Positions 15,588 to 23,606 of a stretch of DNA of 64,000 nt are shown here, in pieces. The DNA lies in NCBI GenBank assembly GCA_022826725.1, contig JAJDUF010000013.1:186001-250000 (forward strand). The letters run 5' to 3'. Under the pieces are notes generated by a model. It saw only the letters and a program-made list of their open reading frames with translations. It was not told the DNA's origin and did not search any database. The stretch's first letter is position 1, and each line of letters starts with the position of its first letter. The translations under genes and the position numbers were made by a program. Origin of the DNA: Chloroflexota bacterium. Lineage in GTDB: Bacteria; Chloroflexota; UBA11872; UBA12225; JAJDUF01.

Positions 15588-16349
15588 GTGAGTGTTGAGC
15601 GACTACGGGGACTGTGGCGTGAGGATCGGCCGGTCAGTGCGGCCTGGCTCTCCACGACCGATGGCCTGATCGCCGAGACGATGGCCCACAGCGGGTTCGA
15701 CGTGCTGGTGCTCGATATGCAGCACGGGATGACGATCGGGCCGGATCGGGCGGCGGCCTGGCTGCAAGCGGTCGGGAACGCCGAGGTGGCGGCCCTGGTG
15801 CGCGTGCCTTGGAACGAGCCGGTCCATATCCAATATATTCTCGATGCCGGCGCGGACGGCGTGATCGTGCCGTTGATCGCCTCGCCCGCCGACGCGGCGA
15901 AGGCTGCCGGGTCCTGTCGCTATCCGCCGCTGGGGTTCCGCAGTTGGGGTCCCAACCGCGCCCGTTTTCGCGCGACCGGCGATTACCGCCTCTGGGCGAA
16001 CGAGCAAGTGGCGTGTATTGCGCTGGTCGAGCACATTGACGCCGTGAACCAGATCGAGGCGATTGTCGAGACGCCGGGGCTGGATGGCGTGTTCATCGGG
16101 CCGAACGACCTGGGCTTCAGCATGGGGCAACTGCCAGGAGAGCACGACGAGCAGCACGCCGCCGCCTGCCAGCGCGTGGCCGATGTGGCGCGGGCAGCGA
16201 ACAAGGTCGCGGGGATCTACAGCGGTGCCGATCCGGAAGATGCGCTGCGCTATGTGGCGCAGGGGTTCAACTTCTGCCCGATTGCCAGCGATGTCGGGCT
16301 GGTCCGCGACGGCGCAATGGCAGCCATCGAGCGGTTCCGGCAGGGCTGA
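15588..16349 (+). CDS. HpcH/HpaI family aldolase (2-keto-3-deoxy sugar acid aldolase type)
   Basis: This 253-residue class II aldolase-fold lyase splits 2-keto-3-deoxy acids into pyruvate plus an aldehyde. LDMQHGMTIGPD holds the catalytic-base histidine, ALVRVPWNEP the pyruvate-binding arginine, and ALVEHIDAVNQIEAIV with DGVFIGPNDLGFSMG the metal-binding Glu and Asp. The usual family length is about 250-265, so it is complete. The GTG start follows GGAGGTGTGGC. In this catabolic setting the substrate is probably a deoxy-keto sugar acid produced by the dehydratases elsewhere in the window, rather than 4-hydroxyphenylacetate products. The exact substrate is not determinable. Confidence 0.9.
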   Translation: MSVERLRGLWREDRPVSAAWLSTTDGLIAETMAHSGFDVLVLDMQHGMTIGPDRAAAWLQAVGNAEVAALVRVPWNEPVHIQYILDAGADGVIVPLIASPADAAKAAGSCRYPPLGFRSWGPNRARFRATGDYRLWANEQVACIALVEHIDAVNQIEAIVETPGLDGVFIGPNDLGFSMGQLPGEHDEQHAAACQRVADVARAANKVAGIYSGADPEDALRYVAQGFNFCPIASDVGLVRDGAMAAIERFRQG

Positions 16350-16478
16350 GGCTGGCGGGTAGGTGTCGGACCACCTTGACTGGCCCATACGGCTCGTTGC
16401 TTGGCGCTCAGACGTGGTAGGCCTCGACGACCTTGTCGGACATGGCGGCGATATCGCCGAGGCCCTGGTCCGGGTACT

Positions 16479-16507
16479 TGGATTCCCGGGGACGCGGGAA
16501 AGACGAC
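16479..16507. repeat. Repeat C, diverged copy
   Basis: TGGATTCCCGGGGACGCGGG followed by AAAGACGA. The ends match other repeat C copies but the loop differs. It lies between convergent genes. Confidence 0.5.
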
Positions 16508-16527
16508 CATAAGAAGGGTTTCTCAGC

Positions 16528-17658
16528 TCAGAGCCGCAGGCGTGCCCAGCGGACCCCGACGGCGGCATCGTCGCCAGCATAGAAGGCCACCAAGATGTCG
16601 CCATCGGGGAGGAGGACGGCGCGGGGGTGGCCAAAGCGCCAGGCGAGCATGTCCTGCCACAACTTGCGCTGGTCACGCGATGTTCCCGTGCCGGACTCGG
16701 ACCCGGCCGGGCTGGCGTACACTACCAGGTCACGGGTGCGGTCCCAGGTGCGGCCGAAATCGTGGCTGATGGCGGCACGGATGCCGGGTGGGTGACCCCG
16801 GTGGGCATAGACCGCCACCAGCCGGTCGCCGCCGACGGGCTGCGGTTGGCAATGCTGGCCAGGCAGACCGGTCCCGACGGGCTGCGTCCAGGAGCGACCG
16901 TCGGGACTTCCCCAGGCAATGTGGATGTCCCGATCTTGGCCGGCGGCTGCATCGTGGGTCCAGAACATCGCAACGAGTTGGCCGGTATCGGGATGCCGGC
17001 CGAGGCGCTGGTCCCAGTAGTAGAGGGCAGCATCGGGATGTACGGCCACGGTGACGTACTCCGGCCAGGTCGCACCGGCATCGTAGGAGAGGCGCAGGCG
17101 AGCGCCGGGCCGGGGGGTAGTGCGGTCTTCGTAGGCTTTCCAGTGCTCATACGGTTGGGCCAGCACGCCGCCGGGCATGGCAAGGACGGACGAGGAGCAG
17201 GGCGAGGCCGCGGCGTGTGGCGCGGTAGACACCGCCTGTCGGTGGCCCCACGTGCGGCCACCATCGGTGGAGGTGGTGTGGAACACGCGCATCGGCAGCA
17301 GTCCTTGGGTCTGCGGGTGAATCCACGGTAGCTCCGGGCGCGAACGGTCCACCCATAGGCTGGTACCGGTGAGCACACCGGGAGTCAGTTCCGCAATCGC
17401 GAGGCACTTGACCTCGCCCGGAGTATCGTCCCACGCGCCGAGGCCAACGCCGTCGTGGCGCAGCTCCCAGGTCTCGCCCTGGTCCGTGCTGGCAAACACG
17501 CAGACGTGTCCATCCAGCGAATCGCGGGCACTGCCACGCCGAAAGGCGACGAGCACGGTGCCATCGTGGAGGCGGCTGATGGTCGTGTGGGCAGAGACGC
17601 GACCGTGGGGCGGACCGGCTGCGGCATCGTACACATAGCCCGATCCGATGACGCGCAT
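16528..17658 (-). CDS. BNR/Asp-box repeat protein (sialidase superfamily)
   Basis: This 376-residue predicted six-bladed beta-propeller has at least five Asp boxes (S-x-D-x-G-x-x-W type): STDQGETW, STDGGRTW, SYDAGATW, SPDGRSW and SHDFGRTW. The first box follows an arginine-containing strand (VLVAFRRGSARDSL). There is no signal peptide, so it may be cytoplasmic or a domain protein rather than a secreted sialidase. Catalytic sialidase residues (arginine triad, Tyr/Glu pair) cannot be assigned with confidence. ATG 17658 is used because GGAGAATTGCCG precedes it; TTG 17664 is an alternative. Function could be glycoside hydrolysis or binding. Confidence 0.78.
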   Translation of the reverse strand: MRVIGSGYVYDAAAGPPHGRVSAHTTISRLHDGTVLVAFRRGSARDSLDGHVCVFASTDQGETWELRHDGVGLGAWDDTPGEVKCLAIAELTPGVLTGTSLWVDRSRPELPWIHPQTQGLLPMRVFHTTSTDGGRTWGHRQAVSTAPHAAASPCSSSVLAMPGGVLAQPYEHWKAYEDRTTPRPGARLRLSYDAGATWPEYVTVAVHPDAALYYWDQRLGRHPDTGQLVAMFWTHDAAAGQDRDIHIAWGSPDGRSWTQPVGTGLPGQHCQPQPVGGDRLVAVYAHRGHPPGIRAAISHDFGRTWDRTRDLVVYASPAGSESGTGTSRDQRKLWQDMLAWRFGHPRAVLLPDGDILVAFYAGDDAAVGVRWARLRL

Positions 17659-17834
17659 CGGCAATTCTCCTTCGCCGGACGGTGCCGGCTCAACTCAAGG
17701 AAACGCGGCCTCTAGCGCCGCGCGAAACTCGCGGTCGTTGACTACATTAACAGTAGTATCCCCACGAGTGTTTGTCTCAGCCGCCCGCGGTCCCGGCTGG
17801 CGTATGTGCGCTGCTGCCCAAACAGGAGTAAGAC

Positions 17835-18422
17835 ATGGCGACGATGGACGAGCTGCGAGCGAGTGTGCGGCGGAGCTTTCCGGAGCTTGACGTAATCGAG
17901 GACGACGACTTGCGCGATAAGGTGGTGGAGGCGTGGGCCTTTGCGCTCTCGCAAACGGAGTTCACCGCCATCGAGCAAATCCGCGGCTCCGGCAATCCGA
18001 CGACGCCACGCCTGAAGCAAGGTACGCAGACGGAGCATCTGCGCGGCGTCGCCCGCATCGCGCTGGCGATGGCCGATTCGTTGGAGCAGGTGGTCGGCCC
18101 GGCGGGGATTAATCACGACCTGCTGGTGGCTTGTGCGCTGTGCCACGACGTGGGCAAACCGTTCGAGTTCAGCCCGCGCAACCAAGCCCGTTGGCAGGCC
18201 GATCCTGCTGCCGTAGGGTATCCGTCTATTCGGCACCCGCCTTACGGCGTCTACGTGGCCCTCACCGTGGGACTGCCGGAAGCGGTCGCGCACACTGCGG
18301 GCGCCCACTCCGGCGAGGGCGAGCGTGTCGAGCGGAGCCTGGAGAACACCATCGTCCACCTCGCCGATCACGCCTTCTGGACGATCCTCGGTCGAGCCGG
18401 GGCATTGACGGAAGCAGACTAG
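17835..18422 (+). CDS. HD domain phosphohydrolase
   Basis: This 195-residue protein of the HD superfamily is a metal-dependent phosphohydrolase. TEHLRGVARIALAMAD (about residue 75) supplies the first His, and CALCHDVGKPFEFS (about 100) the adjacent His-Asp. THTAG-type segments such as VAHTAGAHSGEGERV follow and VHLADHAFW ends the fold. Substrates in this family are nucleotides, dNTPs or signalling phosphoesters; none can be named here. The ATG follows GGAGTAAGAC. An MFS gene follows 25 bp downstream on the same strand, so the two are probably co-transcribed. Confidence 0.83.
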   Translation: MATMDELRASVRRSFPELDVIEDDDLRDKVVEAWAFALSQTEFTAIEQIRGSGNPTTPRLKQGTQTEHLRGVARIALAMADSLEQVVGPAGINHDLLVACALCHDVGKPFEFSPRNQARWQADPAAVGYPSIRHPPYGVYVALTVGLPEAVAHTAGAHSGEGERVERSLENTIVHLADHAFWTILGRAGALTEAD

Positions 18423-18447
18423 CGAGAACCGAGGCGCGATACGGCCA

Positions 18448-19671
18448 ATGAGAGCGATGCAAGCCATCCGGTTGCGCCTCGCCCACACGTTCATCAACCG
18501 GGATTTTGCCCTGTTCATGAGCGGCAGCTTTATCTCGGCGCTGGGCATGTGGTTCCGTACCGTCACCGTAAGCTGGGTGGCGTTCGAGCTGACCGGCTCG
18601 GCCTTCTACCTCGGCATGTTGACGTTCGCGCAGTTGGCGCCGATCCTCTTTTTCGGGCTGCTGGGTGGCGTGCTAGCCGACCGGGTGGACCGGCGGCGGC
18701 TGATGCTCACGGTGAGCAGTGCCGTCACGCTCCTCAACACGCTCTTGGCGGCACTGGGCGCGGGCGGTTGGCTCAATCCGGCCGTCCTGCTGGCACTCGT
18801 GGCTACGCTCGGCCTGTGCGACGCGGTGATGTTCCCGACCTGGCAAGCCGTCATCAAGGACCTGGTGCCGACCGAGCGACTACGGACCGCGGTGGCCGTC
18901 AGTTCGGTGCGCTTCAATCTGTCGCGGGTGCTGGCACCGGCGTTGGCTGGCGGTCTGTTGAGCATCGCCGGACCGGCGGCGTGCCTGGCCGTGAGTGCGG
19001 GGAGTTCGCTCGGCATCATTCTCGTGACCTTGGCCATTCGGCCCCGCAAGCTCACGGAGAGCCGGCCCGTATCGTGGTGGGCGGCTATCGGTCAGGGCCT
19101 CGACTACGCGCGGCGTGAGGTGGACGTGCGCCGGCTGCTGCTTGTGACCGGCGGGTTCGGCCTGCTGGTATTGCCGCACCAGGCCTTCTTGCCCGCCTAC
19201 ACCGAGCGGCAGCTTGGCCTGGGTCCCGATGGACTCGGCACGCTGCTGACGGCCGGGGGAATTGGTGGGATCATCGGCGCGCTGATTACGGGCAGCAAAT
19301 ACACCGACAACCGCGAATATCGGGCGATGGGCGCCTTCACCATTGTGACCGGGCTAGGACTGCTAATCCTGGGATTCATCCCAACATCGGCGGCTGCGCT
19401 GCTCGGAATGGTCATCGTCGGTCTCGGCTCTATCGGCTTCTGGACCGCCTCGCAGTCCACTGTCCAACTGATCGTCCCCGACCGATTGGTGGGCCGCGTG
19501 ATGAGTCTCTACGTGGCCCTGTCGGCCGGATCCATGCCACTGGGGAGCCTGGCGCTGGGGAGCGTCGCCGAGCAGGGCGATACGCGGACCGTCATGATCA
19601 TCGGCGGCGTGAGCGCCGTGATCCTCTGCCTGCCGCTGCTCCTACGGCGGCCACCACCGGAACGACGGTGA
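18448..19671 (+). CDS. MFS transporter (EntS/enterobactin-exporter-like)
   Basis: This 407-residue membrane protein has about 12 hydrophobic segments. FINRDFALFMSGSFISALGM, then FFGLLGGVLADRVDRRRLML (the intracellular loop motif GxxADRxxRR) and later RVMSLYVALSAGSMPLG match the MFS_3/EntS branch that includes siderophore and drug exporters. No ligand specificity is visible. It lies 25 bp after the HD hydrolase gene. No siderophore synthesis genes are in the window. Confidence 0.88.
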   Translation: MRAMQAIRLRLAHTFINRDFALFMSGSFISALGMWFRTVTVSWVAFELTGSAFYLGMLTFAQLAPILFFGLLGGVLADRVDRRRLMLTVSSAVTLLNTLLAALGAGGWLNPAVLLALVATLGLCDAVMFPTWQAVIKDLVPTERLRTAVAVSSVRFNLSRVLAPALAGGLLSIAGPAACLAVSAGSSLGIILVTLAIRPRKLTESRPVSWWAAIGQGLDYARREVDVRRLLLVTGGFGLLVLPHQAFLPAYTERQLGLGPDGLGTLLTAGGIGGIIGALITGSKYTDNREYRAMGAFTIVTGLGLLILGFIPTSAAALLGMVIVGLGSIGFWTASQSTVQLIVPDRLVGRVMSLYVALSAGSMPLGSLALGSVAEQGDTRTVMIIGGVSAVILCLPLLLRRPPPERR

Positions 19672-19831
19672 TCGCCACCCGGCCCATCGTCGGTGAACGA
19701 CCGGGCCGGCCGGTGGCTTGACCGCAGCAGTAGCGCAGCCTAGACTAACGAGCCAAGGTGACTAGTAGGGGAAGGGAGGCACGGGCCGCAGAAGTTACCG
19801 ACCGAAAGCACGCGCAATGAGGGGGAGCAAG

Positions 19832-20470
19832 ATGGCCATGACCGCAGACGAGCAAGCCTATGATGTCCAAGTGGAGTTCACCGTTCCCGAGTGGCACAAT
19901 CGCTTCTGGGCCATACCGATCCTGGGTATCGTCGTCAAGCTCATACTCCTGATCCCGCACCTGATTATCCTGAGCATCCTGAGCTATGTCGTCGGACTGC
20001 TCTTCCTCATCACCTGGATACCGGTCTTGTTTGGTGGTCGTTATCCGTCGTGGGGGTACGAGCTGATCGGTGGCTATCTGCGGTGGTATATCAGTGCAAA
20101 CGCCTATCTCTCCGGCCTGACGGACCGGTACCCGCCGTTCCGCTTTGGGAAGGCCCCGGAGGGCGAGGAGCCGTATGAGGTTGACGTGGAATTCAACGTT
20201 CCTGAGGAGCACAACCGCTTCTGGGCTATTCCGGTCATCGGCTTCCTGGTGAAGCTCATCATCGTGATCCCGCACCTGATCCTCATCTACGTGCTCGGCA
20301 TCGTGGCAGCAGTGCTCCATCTTGTGACCTGGGTTCCCGTGCTACTCAACGGTCACTATCCTTCCTGGGGCTACGAGATCATCGGCGGATACTTTCGCTA
20401 TTACACGCGAGTGAGCGCCTATACCTATGGCCTGACGGACCAGTACCCGCCCTTCCGGCTGGGGAGGTAG
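19832..20470 (+). CDS. DUF4389 protein with internal duplication
   Basis: This 212-residue membrane protein is made of two copies of DUF4389. Each copy has a short strand (VQVEFTVPEWHNRFWAIPIL; VDVEFNVPEEHNRFWAIPVI), a long hydrophobic segment (VVKLILLIPHLIILSIL; LVKLIIVIPHLILIYVL), another hydrophobic turn ending ITWIPVLFGGRYPSWGYE or VTWVPVLLNGHYPSWGYE, and a C-terminal YPPFR. The function of DUF4389 is not known; it is found mainly in Chloroflexota and Actinobacteria. ATG 19832 is preferred because GGGGGAGCAAG precedes it; ATG 19817 would add five residues. Confidence 0.8.
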   Translation: MAMTADEQAYDVQVEFTVPEWHNRFWAIPILGIVVKLILLIPHLIILSILSYVVGLLFLITWIPVLFGGRYPSWGYELIGGYLRWYISANAYLSGLTDRYPPFRFGKAPEGEEPYEVDVEFNVPEEHNRFWAIPVIGFLVKLIIVIPHLILIYVLGIVAAVLHLVTWVPVLLNGHYPSWGYEIIGGYFRYYTRVSAYTYGLTDQYPPFRLGR

Positions 20471-20488
20471 AGGGGACCGTGGTGGGGC

Positions 20489-20536
20489 AGGCCCCCTCCC
20501 TAGCCCTCCCCCGTTGCGACGGGGGAGGGAACCACG
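20489..20536. repeat. Repeat A, copy 5
   Basis: AGGCCCCCTCCCTAGCCCTC followed by CCCCGTTGCGACGGGGGAGGG. It lies just after the DUF4389 stop codon and may act as a terminator. Confidence 0.6.
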
Positions 20537-20602
20537 CTCGGCCGGCGGCTGCGGGAGAGGGCAACCCTTGTGGTTGCCCCTACAGGGGTGGTGACCACAC
20601 AC

Positions 20603-20630
20603 CTGGATTCCCGCTTTCGCGGGAATGACG
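20603..20630. repeat. Repeat C, copy
   Basis: CTGGATTCCCGCTTTCGCGG followed by GAATGACG, the clearest copy of the palindrome. It sits about 50 bp before the first of two duplicated Gfo/Idh/MocA genes, as its counterpart does before the second. Confidence 0.7.
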
Positions 20631-20677
20631 AATGTGGAGAGAGGGACGTGGTTCATCGGTAGGGAGGGAGGTGGCAG

Positions 20678-21643
20678 ATGACACGACTGGCAGTGGGAAT
20701 TGTCGGGTGCGGGGGCCGGGCGCGCGGGCACATGCAGGCGTTGCAGCAGTTCGATGACGTGGCGATGGTGGCCGTGTGCGACCCCATCGCCGCCGCACGC
20801 GACAGGGCCGGGGACGAGTTCGACGTGGCGCACCGCTACGCCAGCGTGGCGGACATGCTCGATGGGGAGCACCTCGACGCTGCGTTCGTCGCTACGCCAC
20901 CGCACATCAACGCTCAAGCCGCCCTACCTCTGCTGGAGCAGGGCGTGAATACGCTGGTGGAGAAGCCGCCGGGGATGAACGTCGCCGAGGCGCGAGCACT
21001 GCGCGACGCTGCCGAGCATTCGGGCGCCAAGGGCATCGTCGGATTTCAGCGCCGGTTCAACTCGGTCCTGGTCCAAGCGCGCCGGATGATCGAGGCACGC
21101 GGGCCGATTGTGCAGTTGGTCGGCGAGTTCCACAAGAGCATGAGCCGGATCGAGGCCGGCGGCACGTTCCCGCCGGCCGTGCTGGAGAGCATTCTGCTCG
21201 AAACGCCGATCCACTCCATTGACCTGCTATGCGCGCTGGCCGGCTCGGACGTGGCTGAGGTGCATAGCGTCAGGCGCCGCGCCCTCCACCGCTACGTTGA
21301 CGTCTACGCCGCGCAGATCGTCTTCGAGAACGGCTGCGTGGCGCATCTCGTCGCCAACTACACCACCGACGCGCGGCTGCAACGCTATGAAATTCACGGG
21401 CGCGACATCTCGGCGTATCTGGAGGGTATCTCGGAAGGCGCCGTCTTCTGCGACGGCGAGCAGCACACGCTGACGCTCGGCGGGAAGAACGACACGGCGG
21501 ACCAAGCGCGCTTCTTCTTGGACTGCATCAAGGAGGACCGGCCCGTCACGCTGCCGGCGGCCACGCTCGACGAGGGCATCAAGACGATGGAGCTGGCGGA
21601 AGCGATCCTCGCCGGCCCGGAGTTGGAGGGCGGGGCATCCTGA
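20678..21643 (+). CDS. Gfo/Idh/MocA family oxidoreductase, tandem copy 1
   Basis: This 321-residue NAD(P)-dependent dehydrogenase has the Rossmann start VGIVGCGGRARGHMQAL, the EKP motif in TLVEKPPGMNVAEARAL (about residue 95) and substrate-domain segments ETPIHSIDLLCALAG and YEIHGRDISAYLEG. It is the twin of the next gene, with about 30 amino acid differences over the full length by direct reading. The ATG follows GGGAGGGAGGTGGCAG. The two genes and their upstream palindromes form a direct duplication of about 1.2 kb period. The sugar or polyol substrate is unknown. Confidence 0.9.
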   Translation: MTRLAVGIVGCGGRARGHMQALQQFDDVAMVAVCDPIAAARDRAGDEFDVAHRYASVADMLDGEHLDAAFVATPPHINAQAALPLLEQGVNTLVEKPPGMNVAEARALRDAAEHSGAKGIVGFQRRFNSVLVQARRMIEARGPIVQLVGEFHKSMSRIEAGGTFPPAVLESILLETPIHSIDLLCALAGSDVAEVHSVRRRALHRYVDVYAAQIVFENGCVAHLVANYTTDARLQRYEIHGRDISAYLEGISEGAVFCDGEQHTLTLGGKNDTADQARFFLDCIKEDRPVTLPAATLDEGIKTMELAEAILAGPELEGGAS

Positions 21644-21664
21644 CGGGGGTTAGGTGGAAATACC

Positions 21665-21701
21665 GGCCCTCCTAATGGTCCCCCGCAGTGCAGGGGGACG
21701 G
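21665..21701. repeat. Repeat A, copy 6
   Basis: CCCTCCTAATGGTCCCCCGC followed by AGTGCAGGGGGACGG. It lies in the gap between the two duplicated Gfo/Idh/MocA genes. Confidence 0.55.
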
Positions 21702-21854
21702 CGCAACGTGCTGCGGTCCTACTGCTTGGCCCATATCCACCCCGGTCGGAGTGGGAGGCGCTGCTAATCGGTAGCAGACGATTTCATAGCTACCCGGACG
21801 GAGTGCCAGGGTGGCAGTGACTCACCTCCCGCCACGCTGGGCGGATGGGTTCTC

Positions 21855-21880
21855 AGATTCCCGCTTTCGCGGGAACGACG
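21855..21880. repeat. Repeat C, copy
   Basis: AGATTCCCGCTTTCGCGGGA followed by ACGACG. It has the same relative position to the second duplicate gene as the copy at 20603 has to the first. Confidence 0.68.
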
Positions 21881-21917
21881 ACTCATGCAGGGGTCCCGGT
21901 AGGGAGAGGGGTGGCAG

Positions 21918-22883
21918 ATGACACGGCTGGCAGTGGGAATCGTCGGCTGCGGGGGCCGGGCGCGCGGACACATGCAGGCGTTGCAGCAGTTTGACGACGT
22001 GGCGATGGTCGCCGTGTGCGATCCGGTCGCCGCCGCACGCGACAGGGCCGGTGACGAGTTCGACGTGGCGCACCGCTACGCCAGCGTGGCGGACATGCTC
22101 GACGGGGAGCACCTCGACGCTGCGTTCGTTTCTACGCCGACCCACATGAACGCCCAGGGCGCCCTGCCCTGTCTGGAACACGGCGTACACACGCTAGTGG
22201 AGAAGCCGCCGGGGATGAACGTCGCCGAGGCGCGCGCACTACGCGACGCTGCCGAGCGCTCGGGCGCCAAGGGCATCGTCGGATTTCAGCGCCGGTTCAA
22301 CGCGGTCTTGGTCGAAGCACGCCGGCTGGTCGAGGCGCGCGGGCCGATTGTGCAGCTTGTCGGCGAGTTTCACCAGAGCATGAGCCGGACCGAGGCCGGC
22401 GGCACGTTCCCGCCCGTCGTCCTGGAGAACGTTCTGCTCGAGACACCCATCCACGCCATTGACCTGCTGCTTGCGCTGGCCGGCTCGGACGTGGCCGAGG
22501 TGCATAGTGTCGTGCGCCGGGCGCTGCACCGCTACGTTGACGTCTACGCCGCGCAAATCGTGTTCGAGAACGGCTGTGTGGCCCATCTCATCGCGAACTA
22601 CACGACTGATGCGCGGCTGCAGCGCTACGAAATCCATGGACGCGACATTTCGGCGTACTTGGAGGGAATCTCGGGAGGCGTCGTCTTCTGCGACGGCGAG
22701 CGGCACACGCTGACTTTCGAGGGCAAGAACGACACGGCAGACCAAGCTCGCTTCTTCCTCGACTGCATCAAGGAAGATCGGCCCGTCACGCTGCCGGCGG
22801 CCACGCTCGACGAGGGCGTCAAGACGATGGAGCTAGCCGAAGCGATCCTCGCCGGCCGAGAACTGAAAGGCGGTGCGTCCTGA
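21918..22883 (+). CDS. Gfo/Idh/MocA family oxidoreductase, tandem copy 2
   Basis: This 321-residue paralogue has the same length and motifs as the gene before it: VGIVGCGGRARGHMQAL, TLVEKPPGMNVAEARAL and ETPIHAIDLLLALAG. Differences cluster at positions 72-90 (ATPPHINAQAALPLLEQ versus STPTHMNAQGALPCLEH) and around 150-175, regions that in this fold are near the nicotinamide and substrate pocket. The two may therefore have diverged in substrate range, which is inference. The ATG follows GGGAGAGGGGTGGCAG. A sigma-factor gene starts 33 bp downstream. Confidence 0.9.
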   Translation: MTRLAVGIVGCGGRARGHMQALQQFDDVAMVAVCDPVAAARDRAGDEFDVAHRYASVADMLDGEHLDAAFVSTPTHMNAQGALPCLEHGVHTLVEKPPGMNVAEARALRDAAERSGAKGIVGFQRRFNAVLVEARRLVEARGPIVQLVGEFHQSMSRTEAGGTFPPVVLENVLLETPIHAIDLLLALAGSDVAEVHSVVRRALHRYVDVYAAQIVFENGCVAHLIANYTTDARLQRYEIHGRDISAYLEGISGGVVFCDGERHTLTFEGKNDTADQARFFLDCIKEDRPVTLPAATLDEGVKTMELAEAILAGRELKGGAS

Positions 22884-22916
22884 CGAGGATGAAGCTGGTC
22901 TAGGAATGCCGTGTCC

Positions 22917-23552
22917 ATGAACGACGACGCGGCGCTGGTCGCGCTGGCGCAGAGCGGTGACCGCGCGGCGTTCAACCGGCTGGTCGTGCGGTACCAGGAC
23001 CGCGTCTACGGCCTGTGCTGGCGCCTAACGGGCGACCGGGATACCGCCGATGATGCAGCGCAAGAGACGTTCATCGCAGCGTACCGGCACCTACAGGACT
23101 TTCGCGGCGGCTCGTTTGCAGCGTGGCTGATGCGTATTGCGACGCGCCGGTGCTACGACGTGCATCGCCAGCGCCAACGACGCCCGGCCGTCTCGCTGGA
23201 TCGTCCGGGTCGTCCCAACGACGAGACGGCCGGGCCGGCGGCCACGCTGCCCGATCCGCAGCCCGGCCCGGAGGCAGCGGCCGAGGGGCGCGAGCTGGCA
23301 GCCGTGCTGCAAGCGGGGCTGCTCACGCTGCCGCCCGATCAACGCACGGCGCTGACCATGTGCGACGTGCTCGGCTACGACTACCAGACCATCGCCGACA
23401 GTACCCAAGCGCCGCTGGGCACGGTGCGGTCACGGATTAATCGTGGCCGGCGGCGACTGCGCGAATATCTGGCCGGGCAGCGGGAACTCTTACCCCATCC
23501 GTACCGTCATGCTTTCAGTGAAAAGGCCTCCCCGGAGTCGGCCGATGTGTAG
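22917..23552 (+). CDS. ECF-type RNA polymerase sigma factor (SigE/RpoE-like)
   Basis: This 211-residue sigma-70 family protein has only regions 2 and 4. FNRLVVRYQDRVYGLCWRL with DDAAQETFIAAYRHL and WLMRIATRRCYDVHR form region 2, and LPPDQRTALTMCDVLGYDYQ with APLGTVRSRINRGRRRLREY form region 4 (helix-turn-helix). It directs RNA polymerase to stress or envelope promoters. ATG 22917 is preferred over GTG 22911 on spacing to AGGAA. A membrane anti-sigma factor starts 54 bp downstream, the normal arrangement for release on envelope stress. Confidence 0.93.
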   Translation: MNDDAALVALAQSGDRAAFNRLVVRYQDRVYGLCWRLTGDRDTADDAAQETFIAAYRHLQDFRGGSFAAWLMRIATRRCYDVHRQRQRRPAVSLDRPGRPNDETAGPAATLPDPQPGPEAAAEGRELAAVLQAGLLTLPPDQRTALTMCDVLGYDYQTIADSTQAPLGTVRSRINRGRRRLREYLAGQRELLPHPYRHAFSEKASPESADV

Positions 23553-23606
23553 GTTATCCACGCACCTCAGCGCCCGGCCTTCGCTCCAAGCGACGGGGGT
23601 GCGGCC

